DNA of 21,918 bases from WYZ-LMO2 sp040514265. GTDB lineage: Archaea; Halobacteriota; Archaeoglobi; Archaeoglobales; Archaeoglobaceae. Shown here in pieces: positions 7,253 through 14,866 of this stretch; within the stretch, counting starts at the first letter, position 1, and each line of letters starts with the position of its first letter. The notes beneath the pieces were generated by a model that saw only the letters and a list, made by a program, of their open reading frames with translations, ran no database searches and had not been told where the DNA came from. A program made the position numbers and the translations under genes. The DNA is taken from assembly GCA_040514265.1 (NCBI GenBank), contig JBEVCD010000037.1:1-21918 (forward strand), in the 5' to 3' direction.

Positions 7253-7348
7253 GTCTAAAGTGGCGTAGCGTCTGCTTTTTCCGAAACAGACATGCGAGGG
7301 GCACTTTGACTGCTGCACAGCATGCTACCGCTACCGGGGACGACTAAA
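7253..7348 (+). ncRNA. Candidate structured RNA with three-way junction (or ileS leader)
   Basis: A long stem pairs GTGGCGTAGC (7260-7269) with GCTACCGCTAC (7324-7334): ten pairs, one G-U and one bulged C. It encloses two adjacent hairpins. One is GTCTG/CAGAC (7270-7274/7287-7291, 12-nt loop). The other is ATGC/GCAT (7292-7295/7320-7323) with an inner GGCA/TGCT stem. Together they make a tight three-way junction with no unpaired linker. A TATA element lies 25 bp upstream of the inferred start. The region ends at a T6 run (7349-7354) that also forms part of the ileS TATA. No reading frame fits. It could be a stand-alone RNA or, if read through, a leader of ileS. The family is unknown; H/ACA and C/D boxes were looked for and not found. 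Confidence 0.45.
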
Positions 7349-7358
7349 TTTTTTAATC
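7345..7358 (+). promoter_or_regulatory. ileS TATA element
   Basis: taaattttttaatc is centred 25 bp before the ileS ATG, which predicts a leaderless mRNA. A GGAG at 7370-7373 sits only 3 nt from the start, so it is not an ideal SD. The T-run may also end the upstream structured RNA. Confidence 0.6.
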
Positions 7359-7376
7359 GCTCCAAGACCGGAGACC

Positions 7377-10300
7377 ATGATTCCCCCCACCTACTCACCG
7401 CACAGGATTGAAGCTGACGTGTTCAAGTTCTGGCAGGAAAAGCGGATATACGAGAAGGTAAAAGCCAGAAAGGGGAAGAAGTTTTACTTCGTCGACGGTC
7501 CCCCGTACACGACAGGAAGAATACACCTCGGGACGGCTTGGAACAAGGTGATAAAGGACACTATCCTCCGCTATCTGAGGATGCGCGGATACTCACCGAC
7601 CGATACGCCGGGCTGGGACATGCACGGACTTCCGATAGAGGTAAAGGTCGAACAGGAGCTCGGGTTTAAGACAAAGAGGGACATAGAGAAGTTCGGGATA
7701 GAGAAGTTCGTTAGGCGCTGCATGGAGTACGCTCTGCGCAACAAGGAGGCGATGACGGAGCAATTCAAAGCCCTCGGAGTCTGGATGGACTGGGATAACC
7801 CCTACATGACAATAAAAGCCGAGTATATGAACGCAGCCTGGTTCACGCTGAAGAGGGCTCACGAGAGAGGTCTGCTCGAAAAGAAGCTGATGGTCGTCAA
7901 CTGGTGCCCGCGCTGCGAAACCGCTCTGGCTGATGCTGAAGTCGAGTATGCGGACAGGGAGGACCCCTCGATCTACGTGAAGTTTAGGGTGAAGGACAAC
8001 GAGTTCATAGTCATCTGGACCACGACACCGTGGACTCTGCCGGCTAACATAGCGGTCGCCGTCCATCCAGAACTCGAATACGCGAAGGTCCGGGCTTTAA
8101 GAAACTCGCAGGAGGAGTTTTTGATCCTCGCTAAGGACTTGGTCGACGAGGTTCTTTCGAGAGGCGACTACGACTCGTGGGAGATAGTCGAAACTTTCAG
8201 GGGGAGCGAGCTGGAGGGTCTTGAATACGAGCACCCGCTCGCGGAAGAGGTTCCGAAGCAGAGGGAGTGGGAGCACAGAGTTTACGCCGCGGAATTCGTG
8301 ACCGCTGAGCGGACCGGATGCGTTCACGTAGCTCCGGGGCACGGAGTGGAGGACTACGAGCTCGCTATGCTGCACGGTTTACCGATCTTCAACCCCGTGG
8401 ACGACAGGGGCGTTTACACGAGTGAGGCGGGTAAGTATGCGGGAATGAGCATCAAGGAAGCGAACGACGTGATAATCGACGACCTCCACACCAAGGGACT
8501 TATCCTCGCGGAGGAGAAGATCATCCACCGTTACGGTCACTGCTGGCGCTGCAAGAGCCCGATAATCTACCGCGCGACGGAGCAGTGGTTCATAAAGGTG
8601 ACGGCTGTGAAGGAGAAGATGCTCGAAGAGATCGACAAGGTCCGCTGGATCCCTCCATGGGCTGGAAGTGCGAGGTTCAAGGACTGGGTGAGCAACGCCA
8701 AAGACTGGTGCATAAGCAGGCAGAGGTACTGGGGAATACCGCTGCCCATATGGATATGCGAGAAGTGCGGAAAGATGAAAGTCGTCGGCAGCGTGAGCGA
8801 AGTGCCGTGGAAAGACGACCTCGACCTCCATAGACCGCGCATAGATGCTGTAACCTTCGACTGCGAGTGCGGAGGCGTGATGCGAAGGGTTCCGGACGTC
8901 TTCGACGTGTGGTTCGACAGCGGCGTTGCGAGCTGGGGGAGCATAGGCTATCCGCTCAGAACGGAAGCGTTCGAGGAACTATGGCCGGCTGACTTCATTA
9001 CCGAGGGGCACGACCAGACGAGGGGCTGGTTCTACTCGCAGCTCGGGGCGTCGATAATCTGCTTCGACAGGGCTCCCTACAAGACCGTCCTCATGCACGG
9101 CTTCACGCTCGATGAGCAGGGGAGGAAGATGAGCAAGAGTCTCGGCAACGTCGTGGAGCCGGAAGAGGTGGTGGAGCAGATAGGTGTCGACGGCTTCCGC
9201 CTCTACGTTCTGAGCTCCGCACCTTGGGAGGACCTTCGCTTCAGCTGGGACGAGGCGAAGAACGTCGACAGGATGCTGAACGTGGTCTGGAACGCAATAC
9301 GCTTCGCCCACACGTACATGTCACTCGATAGATTCCGCTTCGAGGGGCTGAAGCACGAGCTTAACATCGAGGACAGGTGGATACTTTCGAGGCTTGAGAA
9401 GTTCAACCGCGAAGCCGTCAGCGCAATGGAGAACTACCACCTCCACAGAGTCGTGAGAGCTTTCTTCGACTTCTTCGTCGAGGACTTCAGCAGGTGGTAC
9501 ATCCAGCTGATCAGGGCGAGGGTCTGGGAGGAGAGTGAGTCGCCCTCAAAGCTCGCAGCCTACGAAACCATGTTCAGGGTGATCGACAAGTCTCTGAGGA
9601 TAATAGCCCCCTTCGCGCCCTTCTTATCCGAGTGGTTCTACCAGAACTTCGTGAAGGTCTTCAGAGACGGGGAGGAGTCGATATTCCTCGAAGAGTATCC
9701 GACGCCGGACGAGAGTTTCATCGACGAGGAGCTCGAAAGGTCCATGGACGTGGTGCGCCGCATAGTGGAGGCTGCGAACGCAGCCAGAAACAAAGCCCGA
9801 AGAAAGCTCCGCTGGCCGCTTCGCGAACTGGTAGTCGAGACGAGGAGCGAGGAAGTAGTTAGGGCTGTCAGAGAGCTCGAAGACATCCTCAAGTTGCAGT
9901 GCAACGTGAAGAGTGTGAGGATCGTCGAGAGCTTCGAGAAGGAGCTTGTGATAAAGCCGAACTTCAAGGTCGTGGGACCCATACTGAAAGACAAAGTCAA
10001 AGCCTTCGCAGACTACGTCGCATCGTTCAAGGAAATTCCGGAGAAGATCGAGTTCGATGGCGTTGAGCTCGGAAGGGAGGCACTGATCGTCGAATACAAA
10101 CTGCCGGAGGGCTACGAATACGAGGAATTCGAGGACGGCGTAGTTTACATCTACAAGGAGCTCGACGAGGAACTAGCGAGGGAAGCCTATGCGAGGGAGA
10201 TCGTCAGGAGGATTCAGGAGATGAGGAAGGAGCTCGATTTGAACGTCGAGGAGTTCATAAGAAGCTACGTCGAAATAGATGCCAGACTCGTCGAGGGCTG

Positions 10301-10424
10301 GGAGGAGTACATAAAGAGGGAGACGAGGAGCGTCGAGCTGAAGTTCGGAGAGGCGAGGGGATACGTGAGGGAGTGGGACATCGAGGGTATGAAGGTCAGG
10401 ATAGGCATAGAACGACTCGACTAG
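7377..10424 (+). CDS. ileS: Isoleucyl-tRNA synthetase
   Basis: 1015 residues, normal for the archaeal/eukaryotic-type enzyme. It charges tRNA-Ile with isoleucine. Class I motifs: the HIGH variant HLGT (50-53) in GPPYTTGRIHLGTAWNK, and KMSKS at 584-588. The editing (CP1) domain contains WTTTPWTLPANIAVAV and GCVHVAPGHGVEDYE, where it hydrolyses Val-tRNA. Cysteine pairs CPRC, HCWRCK and CEKCGK mark zinc sites. The GWDMHGLPIE segment and the C-terminal anticodon-binding helical region are present. IleRS is preferred over ValRS because of the overall N-terminus (IPPTYSPHRIEADVFKFWQE). It is flanked by its own promoter and an AT-rich inverted repeat at its 3' end. It appears complete. Confidence 0.95.
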   Translation: MIPPTYSPHRIEADVFKFWQEKRIYEKVKARKGKKFYFVDGPPYTTGRIHLGTAWNKVIKDTILRYLRMRGYSPTDTPGWDMHGLPIEVKVEQELGFKTKRDIEKFGIEKFVRRCMEYALRNKEAMTEQFKALGVWMDWDNPYMTIKAEYMNAAWFTLKRAHERGLLEKKLMVVNWCPRCETALADAEVEYADREDPSIYVKFRVKDNEFIVIWTTTPWTLPANIAVAVHPELEYAKVRALRNSQEEFLILAKDLVDEVLSRGDYDSWEIVETFRGSELEGLEYEHPLAEEVPKQREWEHRVYAAEFVTAERTGCVHVAPGHGVEDYELAMLHGLPIFNPVDDRGVYTSEAGKYAGMSIKEANDVIIDDLHTKGLILAEEKIIHRYGHCWRCKSPIIYRATEQWFIKVTAVKEKMLEEIDKVRWIPPWAGSARFKDWVSNAKDWCISRQRYWGIPLPIWICEKCGKMKVVGSVSEVPWKDDLDLHRPRIDAVTFDCECGGVMRRVPDVFDVWFDSGVASWGSIGYPLRTEAFEELWPADFITEGHDQTRGWFYSQLGASIICFDRAPYKTVLMHGFTLDEQGRKMSKSLGNVVEPEEVVEQIGVDGFRLYVLSSAPWEDLRFSWDEAKNVDRMLNVVWNAIRFAHTYMSLDRFRFEGLKHELNIEDRWILSRLEKFNREAVSAMENYHLHRVVRAFFDFFVEDFSRWYIQLIRARVWEESESPSKLAAYETMFRVIDKSLRIIAPFAPFLSEWFYQNFVKVFRDGEESIFLEEYPTPDESFIDEELERSMDVVRRIVEAANAARNKARRKLRWPLRELVVETRSEEVVRAVRELEDILKLQCNVKSVRIVESFEKELVIKPNFKVVGPILKDKVKAFADYVASFKEIPEKIEFDGVELGREALIVEYKLPEGYEYEEFEDGVVYIYKELDEELAREAYAREIVRRIQEMRKELDLNVEEFIRSYVEIDARLVEGWEEYIKRETRSVELKFGEARGYVREWDIEGMKVRIGIERLD

Positions 10425-10443
10425 TTCGTTTTTCGAACGAAAA
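10425..10443. repeat. Inverted repeat between ileS and the superoxide reductase promoter
   Basis: TTTTCG-AA-CGAAAA (10430-10443) overlaps a second pairing TTCGTT/AACGAA (10425-10430/10436-10441). It begins right after the ileS stop and ends just before the next TATA element. It could be an operator for the superoxide reductase gene or a hairpin that, with the following T-rich stretch, ends ileS transcription. Confidence 0.4.
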
Positions 10444-10473
10444 GGATTTTTATTTTTGACAACACTAACCAAC

Positions 10474-10842
10474 ATGTTCCAGACGGCAGACTGGAAGAAG
10501 GAGAAGCACGTGCCGGTTATAGAGGTTCTGAGGGTCGAAAACAACGTTGCGGAAGTTAAAGTCAGCGTGGGCAAAGAAATTCCACATCCCAACACCACGG
10601 AGCATCACATTGCGTGGATAGAGCTTGTCTTCCATCCTGAGGGCAGCAAGTTTCCATATGTAATTGGCAGGGCGGACTTTGCAGCCCATGGAGCTTCGGT
10701 TGAAGGCCCCAACACGAGCGGCGTTTATACGGAGCCGGTCGCGTACTTCACGTTCAAAACTGAGAAGGGCGGAAAGCTCGTGGCGTTCTCTTACTGCAAC
10801 ATCCACGGACTCTGGATGAGCGAGGAGAAGTTGGAGGTTTAA
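10474..10842 (+). CDS. Superoxide reductase, 1Fe neelaredoxin type
   Basis: 122 residues. It reduces superoxide to hydrogen peroxide in the cytosol of anaerobes, using a mononuclear non-heme iron. Ligand residues known for the family are all visible: Glu10 and His12 in KEKHVP, His38 in GKEIPHPN, the TEHHIAW histidine (44), Cys108 and His111 in SYCNIHGLW. The extra N-terminal desulforedoxin domain of 2Fe forms is absent. The sequence closely matches my memory of the Archaeoglobus fulgidus protein (MFQTADWKKEKHVPVIEVLR). ATG 10474 is chosen over TTG 10456, because the T-rich box at about 10445-10455 is 24 bp upstream, again leaderless. It appears to be monocistronic. Confidence 0.93.
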   Translation: MFQTADWKKEKHVPVIEVLRVENNVAEVKVSVGKEIPHPNTTEHHIAWIELVFHPEGSKFPYVIGRADFAAHGASVEGPNTSGVYTEPVAYFTFKTEKGGKLVAFSYCNIHGLWMSEEKLEV

Positions 10843-10877
10843 TTTAGCCATTTTTTATAACTCAGATCTTTGGGATG

Positions 10878-10890
10878 GATTTTTTAACCT
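10878..10890 (+). promoter_or_regulatory. purP TATA element
   Basis: gattttttaacct is centred about 25 bp before the purP ATG at 10909. A separate T-run (ttttttata, 10852-10860) just after the superoxide reductase stop is a likely U-rich terminator for that gene. Confidence 0.55.
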
Positions 10891-10908
10891 CTGAACACCC
10901 TTGGCTGT

Positions 10909-11979
10909 ATGAGGGATAAGATACTCGAAGTATTCCGGAGCTACGATGCCGAAAACATCAGGATAGGTACCCTCGGCAGCCATTCGGCTCTGAACATACT
11001 CAGGGGGGCGAAGGATGAAGGGTTTGAGACAGTCTGCATATGCAGAGAGAGGGAGAGAAAAGTCTACGAGAACTTCGGTGTAGCCGACAAGATAATCGAG
11101 GTCTCGGATTTCCGTGAGCTCCTTGACGAGCACCTGCAGAGGCACCTGAGGGAGCTTAATGTAGTCCTGGTCCCCCACGGCTCCTTTAACGCGTACATCG
11201 GCAGGTTCGACAAGCTTCTGCTCCCGATCATCGGGAACCGCAAGCTCATGGAGTGGGAGACGGATAGAGAGAAGCAGAGGAGGTGGCTCGAATCAGCCGG
11301 CGTAAAGATGCCGAGGAGAATCGAGAAGCCCGAGGATATCAGCGGGCTTTGCATCGTGAAGTTTCCGGGAGCAAAGGGTGGGAGAGGGTATTTCTTGGTC
11401 AGCAGCGGCGAGGAGTTCCACGAGAAGGCGAGGAGCTTCGTCGAGAAGGGTCTGATAAGCGAGGACGAAATCGAAAGGGCGGAAATACAGGAGTACATCG
11501 TCGGAATCAACGTGTACTTCTCTTTCTTCTACTCCCCCGTTAACGAGAGGGTAGAGCTGATAGCAGTCGACAGGAGGTACGAGTCGAACGTCGACGCAAT
11601 CGGAAAGATACCGGCTGAGGTGCAGCTAAGGAGCCGTATAAACCCCACTTATACTGTGATCGGAAACTTCCCCGTCGTTCTGAGGGAGAGTCTGCTGGTA
11701 AAAGCCTTCGAAGCAGCCGAGAAAATAGTGGAAGTTTCGAAGGACATAGCGCAGCCGGGCATGGTGGGACCGTTCTGCATAGAGACGATCTTCGACGAGA
11801 ACGCGGAGATGTTCGTGTTTGAAATATCAGCCAGAATAGTCGCCGGAACGAACGTTGGAGTGCCGAGCTCCCCCTACTCCTACATCCTCTTCGGCGAGAA
11901 CATGTTCATGGGTAGAAGGATCGCGAGGGAGCTCCGGATAGCTATCGAGAAGGGTATGGCTGAGGAACTTATTTACTGA
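10909..11979 (+). CDS. purP: Formate-dependent FAICAR synthetase
   Basis: 356 residues, ATP-grasp fold. It converts AICAR to FAICAR with formate and ATP, the archaeal replacement for the transformylase half of PurH in purine synthesis. Diagnostic stretches: GSHSALNILRGAKDEGF near the N-terminus, VPHGSF..YIG, IIGNRKLMEWETDREKQRRW, the glycine-rich ATP loop VKFPGAKGGRGYF, and the metal-binding end FVFEISARIVAGTNVGVPSS. The ATG lies 25 bp after a TATA element, so it is probably leaderless. It is not linked to other purine genes here. It is full length. Confidence 0.93.
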   Translation: MRDKILEVFRSYDAENIRIGTLGSHSALNILRGAKDEGFETVCICRERERKVYENFGVADKIIEVSDFRELLDEHLQRHLRELNVVLVPHGSFNAYIGRFDKLLLPIIGNRKLMEWETDREKQRRWLESAGVKMPRRIEKPEDISGLCIVKFPGAKGGRGYFLVSSGEEFHEKARSFVEKGLISEDEIERAEIQEYIVGINVYFSFFYSPVNERVELIAVDRRYESNVDAIGKIPAEVQLRSRINPTYTVIGNFPVVLRESLLVKAFEAAEKIVEVSKDIAQPGMVGPFCIETIFDENAEMFVFEISARIVAGTNVGVPSSPYSYILFGENMFMGRRIARELRIAIEKGMAEELIY

Positions 11980-12039
11980 AAAACTTCACAGTGCTATTAC
12001 CACAACGCAAAATGTTTGCTAAGATTAGAAAACAAAAAA

Positions 12040-12059
12040 CTTTTTATTTCTTGAAAAAG
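12040..12059 (+). promoter_or_regulatory. Promoter of the FilR1-like gene with inverted repeat
   Basis: ctttttatttcttgaaaaag contains the TATA-like stretch centred at about 12045, 25 bp before ATG 12070. It also has arms CTTTTT/AAAAAG separated by 8 bp across the expected polymerase start region. Such a site could be an autoregulatory operator, but AT-rich promoters form such repeats easily. Confidence 0.35.
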
Positions 12060-12069
12060 CAAAAAGGGC

Positions 12070-12822
12070 ATGTTCGAAGTACTCGCTCCCGAAAAGAGGA
12101 GGGCTATACTGTCCAAGCTGAAGGAGGGGAAAAAGGATCTGAAGACACTGTCAAGCGAAGTCGAAGCTTCTCCGCCGGTCGTGCTGAAGCACCTGAAGAA
12201 GCTCGAAGAGGCGAAGCTCGTCGAGAGGGAGGGAAGGCAGTACAGCCTGACTTACCTCGGCGACCTGGTACTGGTGGCTGTCGAGGATTTCGAGAGGTTC
12301 CTGAAGTTCGTCGAGAGGGATTACGATTACTGGCTGGAGCACGACTTAACGAACCTTCCGAGAGAGTTCAAGCTCAGGCTGCCGGAAATAGGGAACTACG
12401 AAATAATCAGGAGCGACGGCGAGGAAGTGCTGAGACACTTCAAGGTTTTCAGTAAAGTCTACACGGAGTCGAAGATCGTCAGAGCTCTTTCCGCTGTAAT
12501 GTTTCCCGACCATCCGAAGATGTTCGTGGATATAGCGAAGAAAGCTGACGTTGAGGTGGTCGTGACAAGCAAGATCGTGAAGAGCTTGCGAGAGTACTAC
12601 CAGAAGGAGCTTCAGGAGTTCCTCGACGCTGGAGGGAAGATATACGTCAACGACGACGTTAGGATGACGGTGATAGTCACGGAAAAAGCTCTCTGCCTGG
12701 GCTTCTTCCTCAGGGACGGGGTCTACGACACGGAGTCCGGAGTGATAAGCTACGACGAGTCTGCGAAGAAGTGGGGCTTTGAAGTCTTCGAGTACTTCAA
12801 AGCTCGCAGCCAACCACTCTAA
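12070..12822 (+). CDS. FilR1-type transcriptional regulator (winged helix plus FilR1 domain)
   Basis: 250 residues. The N-terminus (MFEVLAPEKRRAILSKLKEG, then LKTLSSEVEASPPVVLKHLK, then LEEAKLVEREGRQYSLTYLG) is an ArsR-like winged helix. The C-terminal half (SKIVRALSAVMFPDHPKMF, then VVVTSKIVKSLREYYQ, then IYVNDDVRMTVIVTEKALCL, LGFFLRDGVYDTESGVIS) matches the FilR1/COG4742 effector domain common in Euryarchaeota. It probably dimerises on DNA and senses a small molecule; the signal and targets are unknown. The ATG is 25 bp from a TATA-like box, with AAAGGG close upstream. It is transcribed alone and ends just before the tRNA promoter. Confidence 0.8.
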   Translation: MFEVLAPEKRRAILSKLKEGKKDLKTLSSEVEASPPVVLKHLKKLEEAKLVEREGRQYSLTYLGDLVLVAVEDFERFLKFVERDYDYWLEHDLTNLPREFKLRLPEIGNYEIIRSDGEEVLRHFKVFSKVYTESKIVRALSAVMFPDHPKMFVDIAKKADVEVVVTSKIVKSLREYYQKELQEFLDAGGKIYVNDDVRMTVIVTEKALCLGFFLRDGVYDTESGVISYDESAKKWGFEVFEYFKARSQPL

Positions 12823-12834
12823 AAATTTTTTAAC
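12823..12834 (+). promoter_or_regulatory. tRNA-Arg TATA element
   Basis: aaattttttaac begins directly after the regulator's stop codon. Its centre is 28 bp from the first base of the tRNA. The T6 may also terminate the upstream mRNA. Confidence 0.6.
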
Positions 12835-12856
12835 AGCCGGTGCGAATGTTCGGAGG

Positions 12857-12928
12857 GGGCTCGTGGGGTAGCGGACATCCTGGGGGTCTCCGGAACCCCC
12901 GATCCGGGTTCAACTCCCGGCGAGCCCG
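12857..12928 (+). tRNA. tRNA-Arg (anticodon CCG)
   Basis: 72 nt, no intron, CCA not encoded. The acceptor stem is GGGCTCG/CGAGCCC with discriminator G. The D arm GGGT...TCCT has A14, G18G19, A20 and A21. The anticodon stem is GGGGT/ACCCC with loop CTCCGGA, giving U33 and anticodon C34-C35-G36, which reads CGG. The variable loop is 4 nt and the T arm is CCGGG-TTCAACT-CCCGG. A20 and C35 are arginine identity features. The alternative register of the anticodon stem would remove U33 and is rejected. Confidence 0.93.
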
Positions 12929-12994
12929 TTTCCGATTACTTTCAGCTGCGGAGCGAAAGGGATAAGAGCAAGCTGACAACTGCCCACTGTGAGA

Positions 12995-14356
12995 ATGCTC
13001 GAAAGGGCTGCGAAAATAGCCAGAGAGATCCTCAAGCACGACGAGGTTCTTGTCGTGACCCACATAGACGCCGACGGCATAACTGCTGGATCGATAGCTT
13101 TCGAATCCCTTAAGCGCGCGGGAGTGGAGGTGGACATCAAATTCGTAAAACAGCTTGGCGAAGAGGAAGTTGAGGAAATAAAGGACGAGAACAAGTTCGT
13201 TTGGTTTACAGACCTCGGAAGTGGTCAGATAGATATGCTGAAAGGTCTGGAGTTCGCGATAACAGATCACCACATACCGGTCGCCTCTCATCCGATGCAG
13301 CTGAACCCGCACGACTTCGGCTTGGACGGAGCTATCGAACTGAGCGGGGCGGGCGCGACGTTCCTAGTGGCGATGAAGCTGCGGAAGAAGAGAACACTCT
13401 TCGACTTCTTCGACACCAACCTCGACCTCGCAAACCTCGCAGTAGTCGGTGCAGTCGGAGATCTGCAAGATTCCCAGAACTGCATGCTCGTCGGGCTTAA
13501 CAGAAAACTGGCGGAGAAGGCTGTAAAGTTAAAGAAACTCTCGATAGTCAGAGATCTACGCTTCTTCGGAAAGCAGACTAGACCCGTAGCCAAGATGCTC
13601 GAATACAACATAGACCCCGTGCTTCCGGGGATAAGCGGGAGCGAGAGGGGAAGCGTATCTTTCCTGAAGTCGCTCGGAATCGACCCGTGGAAGAGGTGGA
13701 TCGAGCTCAGCTTCGAAGAGAGGCGAAGAGTTGTTTCCGCCATAGTCAGGCACTGCATAGAGTGCGGAATGTCCCACTCATCCATCTTCCGCCTTGTGGG
13801 CGAGTGCTACATCCTCCTAGACCAGCCTGAGGGGAGCGAGAAGAGGGACGCGATGGAGTTCTCGACACTTCTGAACGCGACCGCAAGGCACGGAATGGCG
13901 GAGGTAGGGTTGGGGGTCTGTCTTGGTGACGAGGAAGCTTTTCGAAAAGCGAGAAACCTTCTTCAGAGGCACAGGAGCTACATATCCTACGGTCTGCGGT
14001 TAGTCGACGAGCTCGGCATAGAGGAACTCGAAAACATCCAGTTCTTCCACGTCGGCGATGAGATTCCGGACACGGTGGTCGGGATAGTTGCCGGAATGAG
14101 TTTCCACAAGGGCAACTTCGACAAGCCGATCGTAGCCTTCGCGAAGTCGGAGAAGGGGATAAAGGTTTCTGCGAGAGCTACGCGAAAACTCGTCGAAAGA
14201 GGCGTGAACCTGGCTGAAGCCCTCAGGATCGCAGCCCAGGCTGTGGGCGGGAGCGGGGGAGGGCACAGAATAGCGGCTGGTGCTACCATTCCCGAAGGGA
14301 GTGAGGAAAAGTTTCTGCGGATCCTCGACGAGCTCGTGGGGAAGCAGCTCAGCTAA
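12995..14356 (+). CDS. Archaeal RecJ-like DHH nuclease (GAN family)
   Basis: 453 residues. DHH phosphoesterase motifs: THIDADG (Asp25, Asp27), FTDLGSG (Asp73), TDHHIP (Asp91-His92-His93) and AVGDLQD. The C-terminal DHHA1 domain ends with the substrate loop GGSGGGHRIAAGA. Archaeal RecJ homologues are 5'-3' single-strand exonucleases that bind GINS and may sit in the replicative helicase complex; a GINS gene lies 0.5 kb away on the other strand. ATG 12995 is preferred over GTG 12989. No strong TATA is visible between the tRNA and this gene, only a weak gataag at 12961-12966, so it may be read from the tRNA promoter. It ends in a 4-bp convergent overlap with rps27e. Confidence 0.85.
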   Translation: MLERAAKIAREILKHDEVLVVTHIDADGITAGSIAFESLKRAGVEVDIKFVKQLGEEEVEEIKDENKFVWFTDLGSGQIDMLKGLEFAITDHHIPVASHPMQLNPHDFGLDGAIELSGAGATFLVAMKLRKKRTLFDFFDTNLDLANLAVVGAVGDLQDSQNCMLVGLNRKLAEKAVKLKKLSIVRDLRFFGKQTRPVAKMLEYNIDPVLPGISGSERGSVSFLKSLGIDPWKRWIELSFEERRRVVSAIVRHCIECGMSHSSIFRLVGECYILLDQPEGSEKRDAMEFSTLLNATARHGMAEVGLGVCLGDEEAFRKARNLLQRHRSYISYGLRLVDELGIEELENIQFFHVGDEIPDTVVGIVAGMSFHKGNFDKPIVAFAKSEKGIKVSARATRKLVERGVNLAEALRIAAQAVGGSGGGHRIAAGATIPEGSEEKFLRILDELVGKQLS

Positions 14357-14532
14357 TCCAAAACCTTGACGATCTCGGCTTTTATATCCCCCTTACCCCC
14401 AGTTGGCAGCGCGAGCGTTCTGCCGCAGATTATGCACTTGACAACCGTCGAGGGGTGGCTGAATATCACCTGCTCGTTCTCGCAGTCCGGACATTTCACC
14501 CTCAAAAATCTGCTCCTCGTGCTCCTTTCCAC
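14353..14532 (-). CDS. rps27e: Ribosomal protein S27e
   Basis: 59 residues from GTG 14532: MERSTRSRFLRVKCPDCENE, then QVIFSHPSTVVKCIICGRTL, then ALPTGGKGDIKAEIVKVLD. The C4 zinc finger CPDC...CIIC and the RSRFLRVKCPDC opening are diagnostic. It is a small zinc protein of the archaeal/eukaryotic 30S subunit. GGTGAT precedes the GTG by 4 nt. It starts 4 bp after the stop of rpl44e, the usual archaeal partner. Its TAG overlaps the TAA of the convergent recJ-like gene. Confidence 0.92.
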   Translation of the reverse strand: MERSTRSRFLRVKCPDCENEQVIFSHPSTVVKCIICGRTLALPTGGKGDIKAEIVKVLD

Positions 14533-14536
14533 CCAA

Positions 14537-14815
14537 TCACCCCACGAGCTCGAACCTCTTAACTCTCCACGTCTTTCGGGTGTGCGCCTTCTTGCAGACA
14601 GTGCAGCGGAAGCGTATGTTCACTCTCTTAGTCGGCTTGTCGCCGCCGGGGACTTTGCTGAACTTTCCGAGGTTTCCGACCTTACCGCGACGCTTCTTCT
14701 GTCTGCTGATCCAGTTAAGGGCTCCGGGCTTACCCTTGCCTACCTTTTCAACCTCGTGTTCGGTGTGCCTTCCGCAGTACTTGCAGAACGTCTTGATCCT
14801 CTTCGGATACTTCAT
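14537..14815 (-). CDS. rpl44e: Ribosomal protein L44e
   Basis: 92 residues. It begins MKYPKRIKTFCKYCGRHTEH and continues with the basic, glycine-rich middle (GKPGALNWISRQKKRRGKVG, then GNLGKFSKVPGGDKPTK). A second cysteine pair follows in FRCTVCKKAHTRKT, giving the CXXC...CXXC zinc finger of L44e. It is a 50S protein near the E site. GGTGGTG lies just upstream of the ATG, and a TATA-like acttaaattc (14846-14855) lies about 35 bp upstream, so the transcript has a short leader. It forms an operon with rps27e. Confidence 0.95.
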   Translation of the reverse strand: MKYPKRIKTFCKYCGRHTEHEVEKVGKGKPGALNWISRQKKRRGKVGNLGKFSKVPGGDKPTKRVNIRFRCTVCKKAHTRKTWRVKRFELVG

Positions 14816-14866
14816 CGCACCACCGCTCGGGCTAACGCTTTCACAACTTAAATTCTTTTCGCGAGG

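Noticed and set aside
7250..7258. Two-codon mini-frame ATG-GTC-TAA before the structured RNA
   Set aside because: It lies 22 bp from the TATA centre, slightly too close for the observed rule, and two codons give no evidence of coding.
7253..7345. H/ACA guide RNA
   Set aside because: The only ACA (7317-7319) is not preceded by a stem that would form a pseudouridylation pocket, and no kink-turn pair is seen in the hairpin tips.
14366..14851. Plus-strand frame opposite rps27e and rpl44e
   Set aside because: It is the complement of two clearly recognised ribosomal protein genes.
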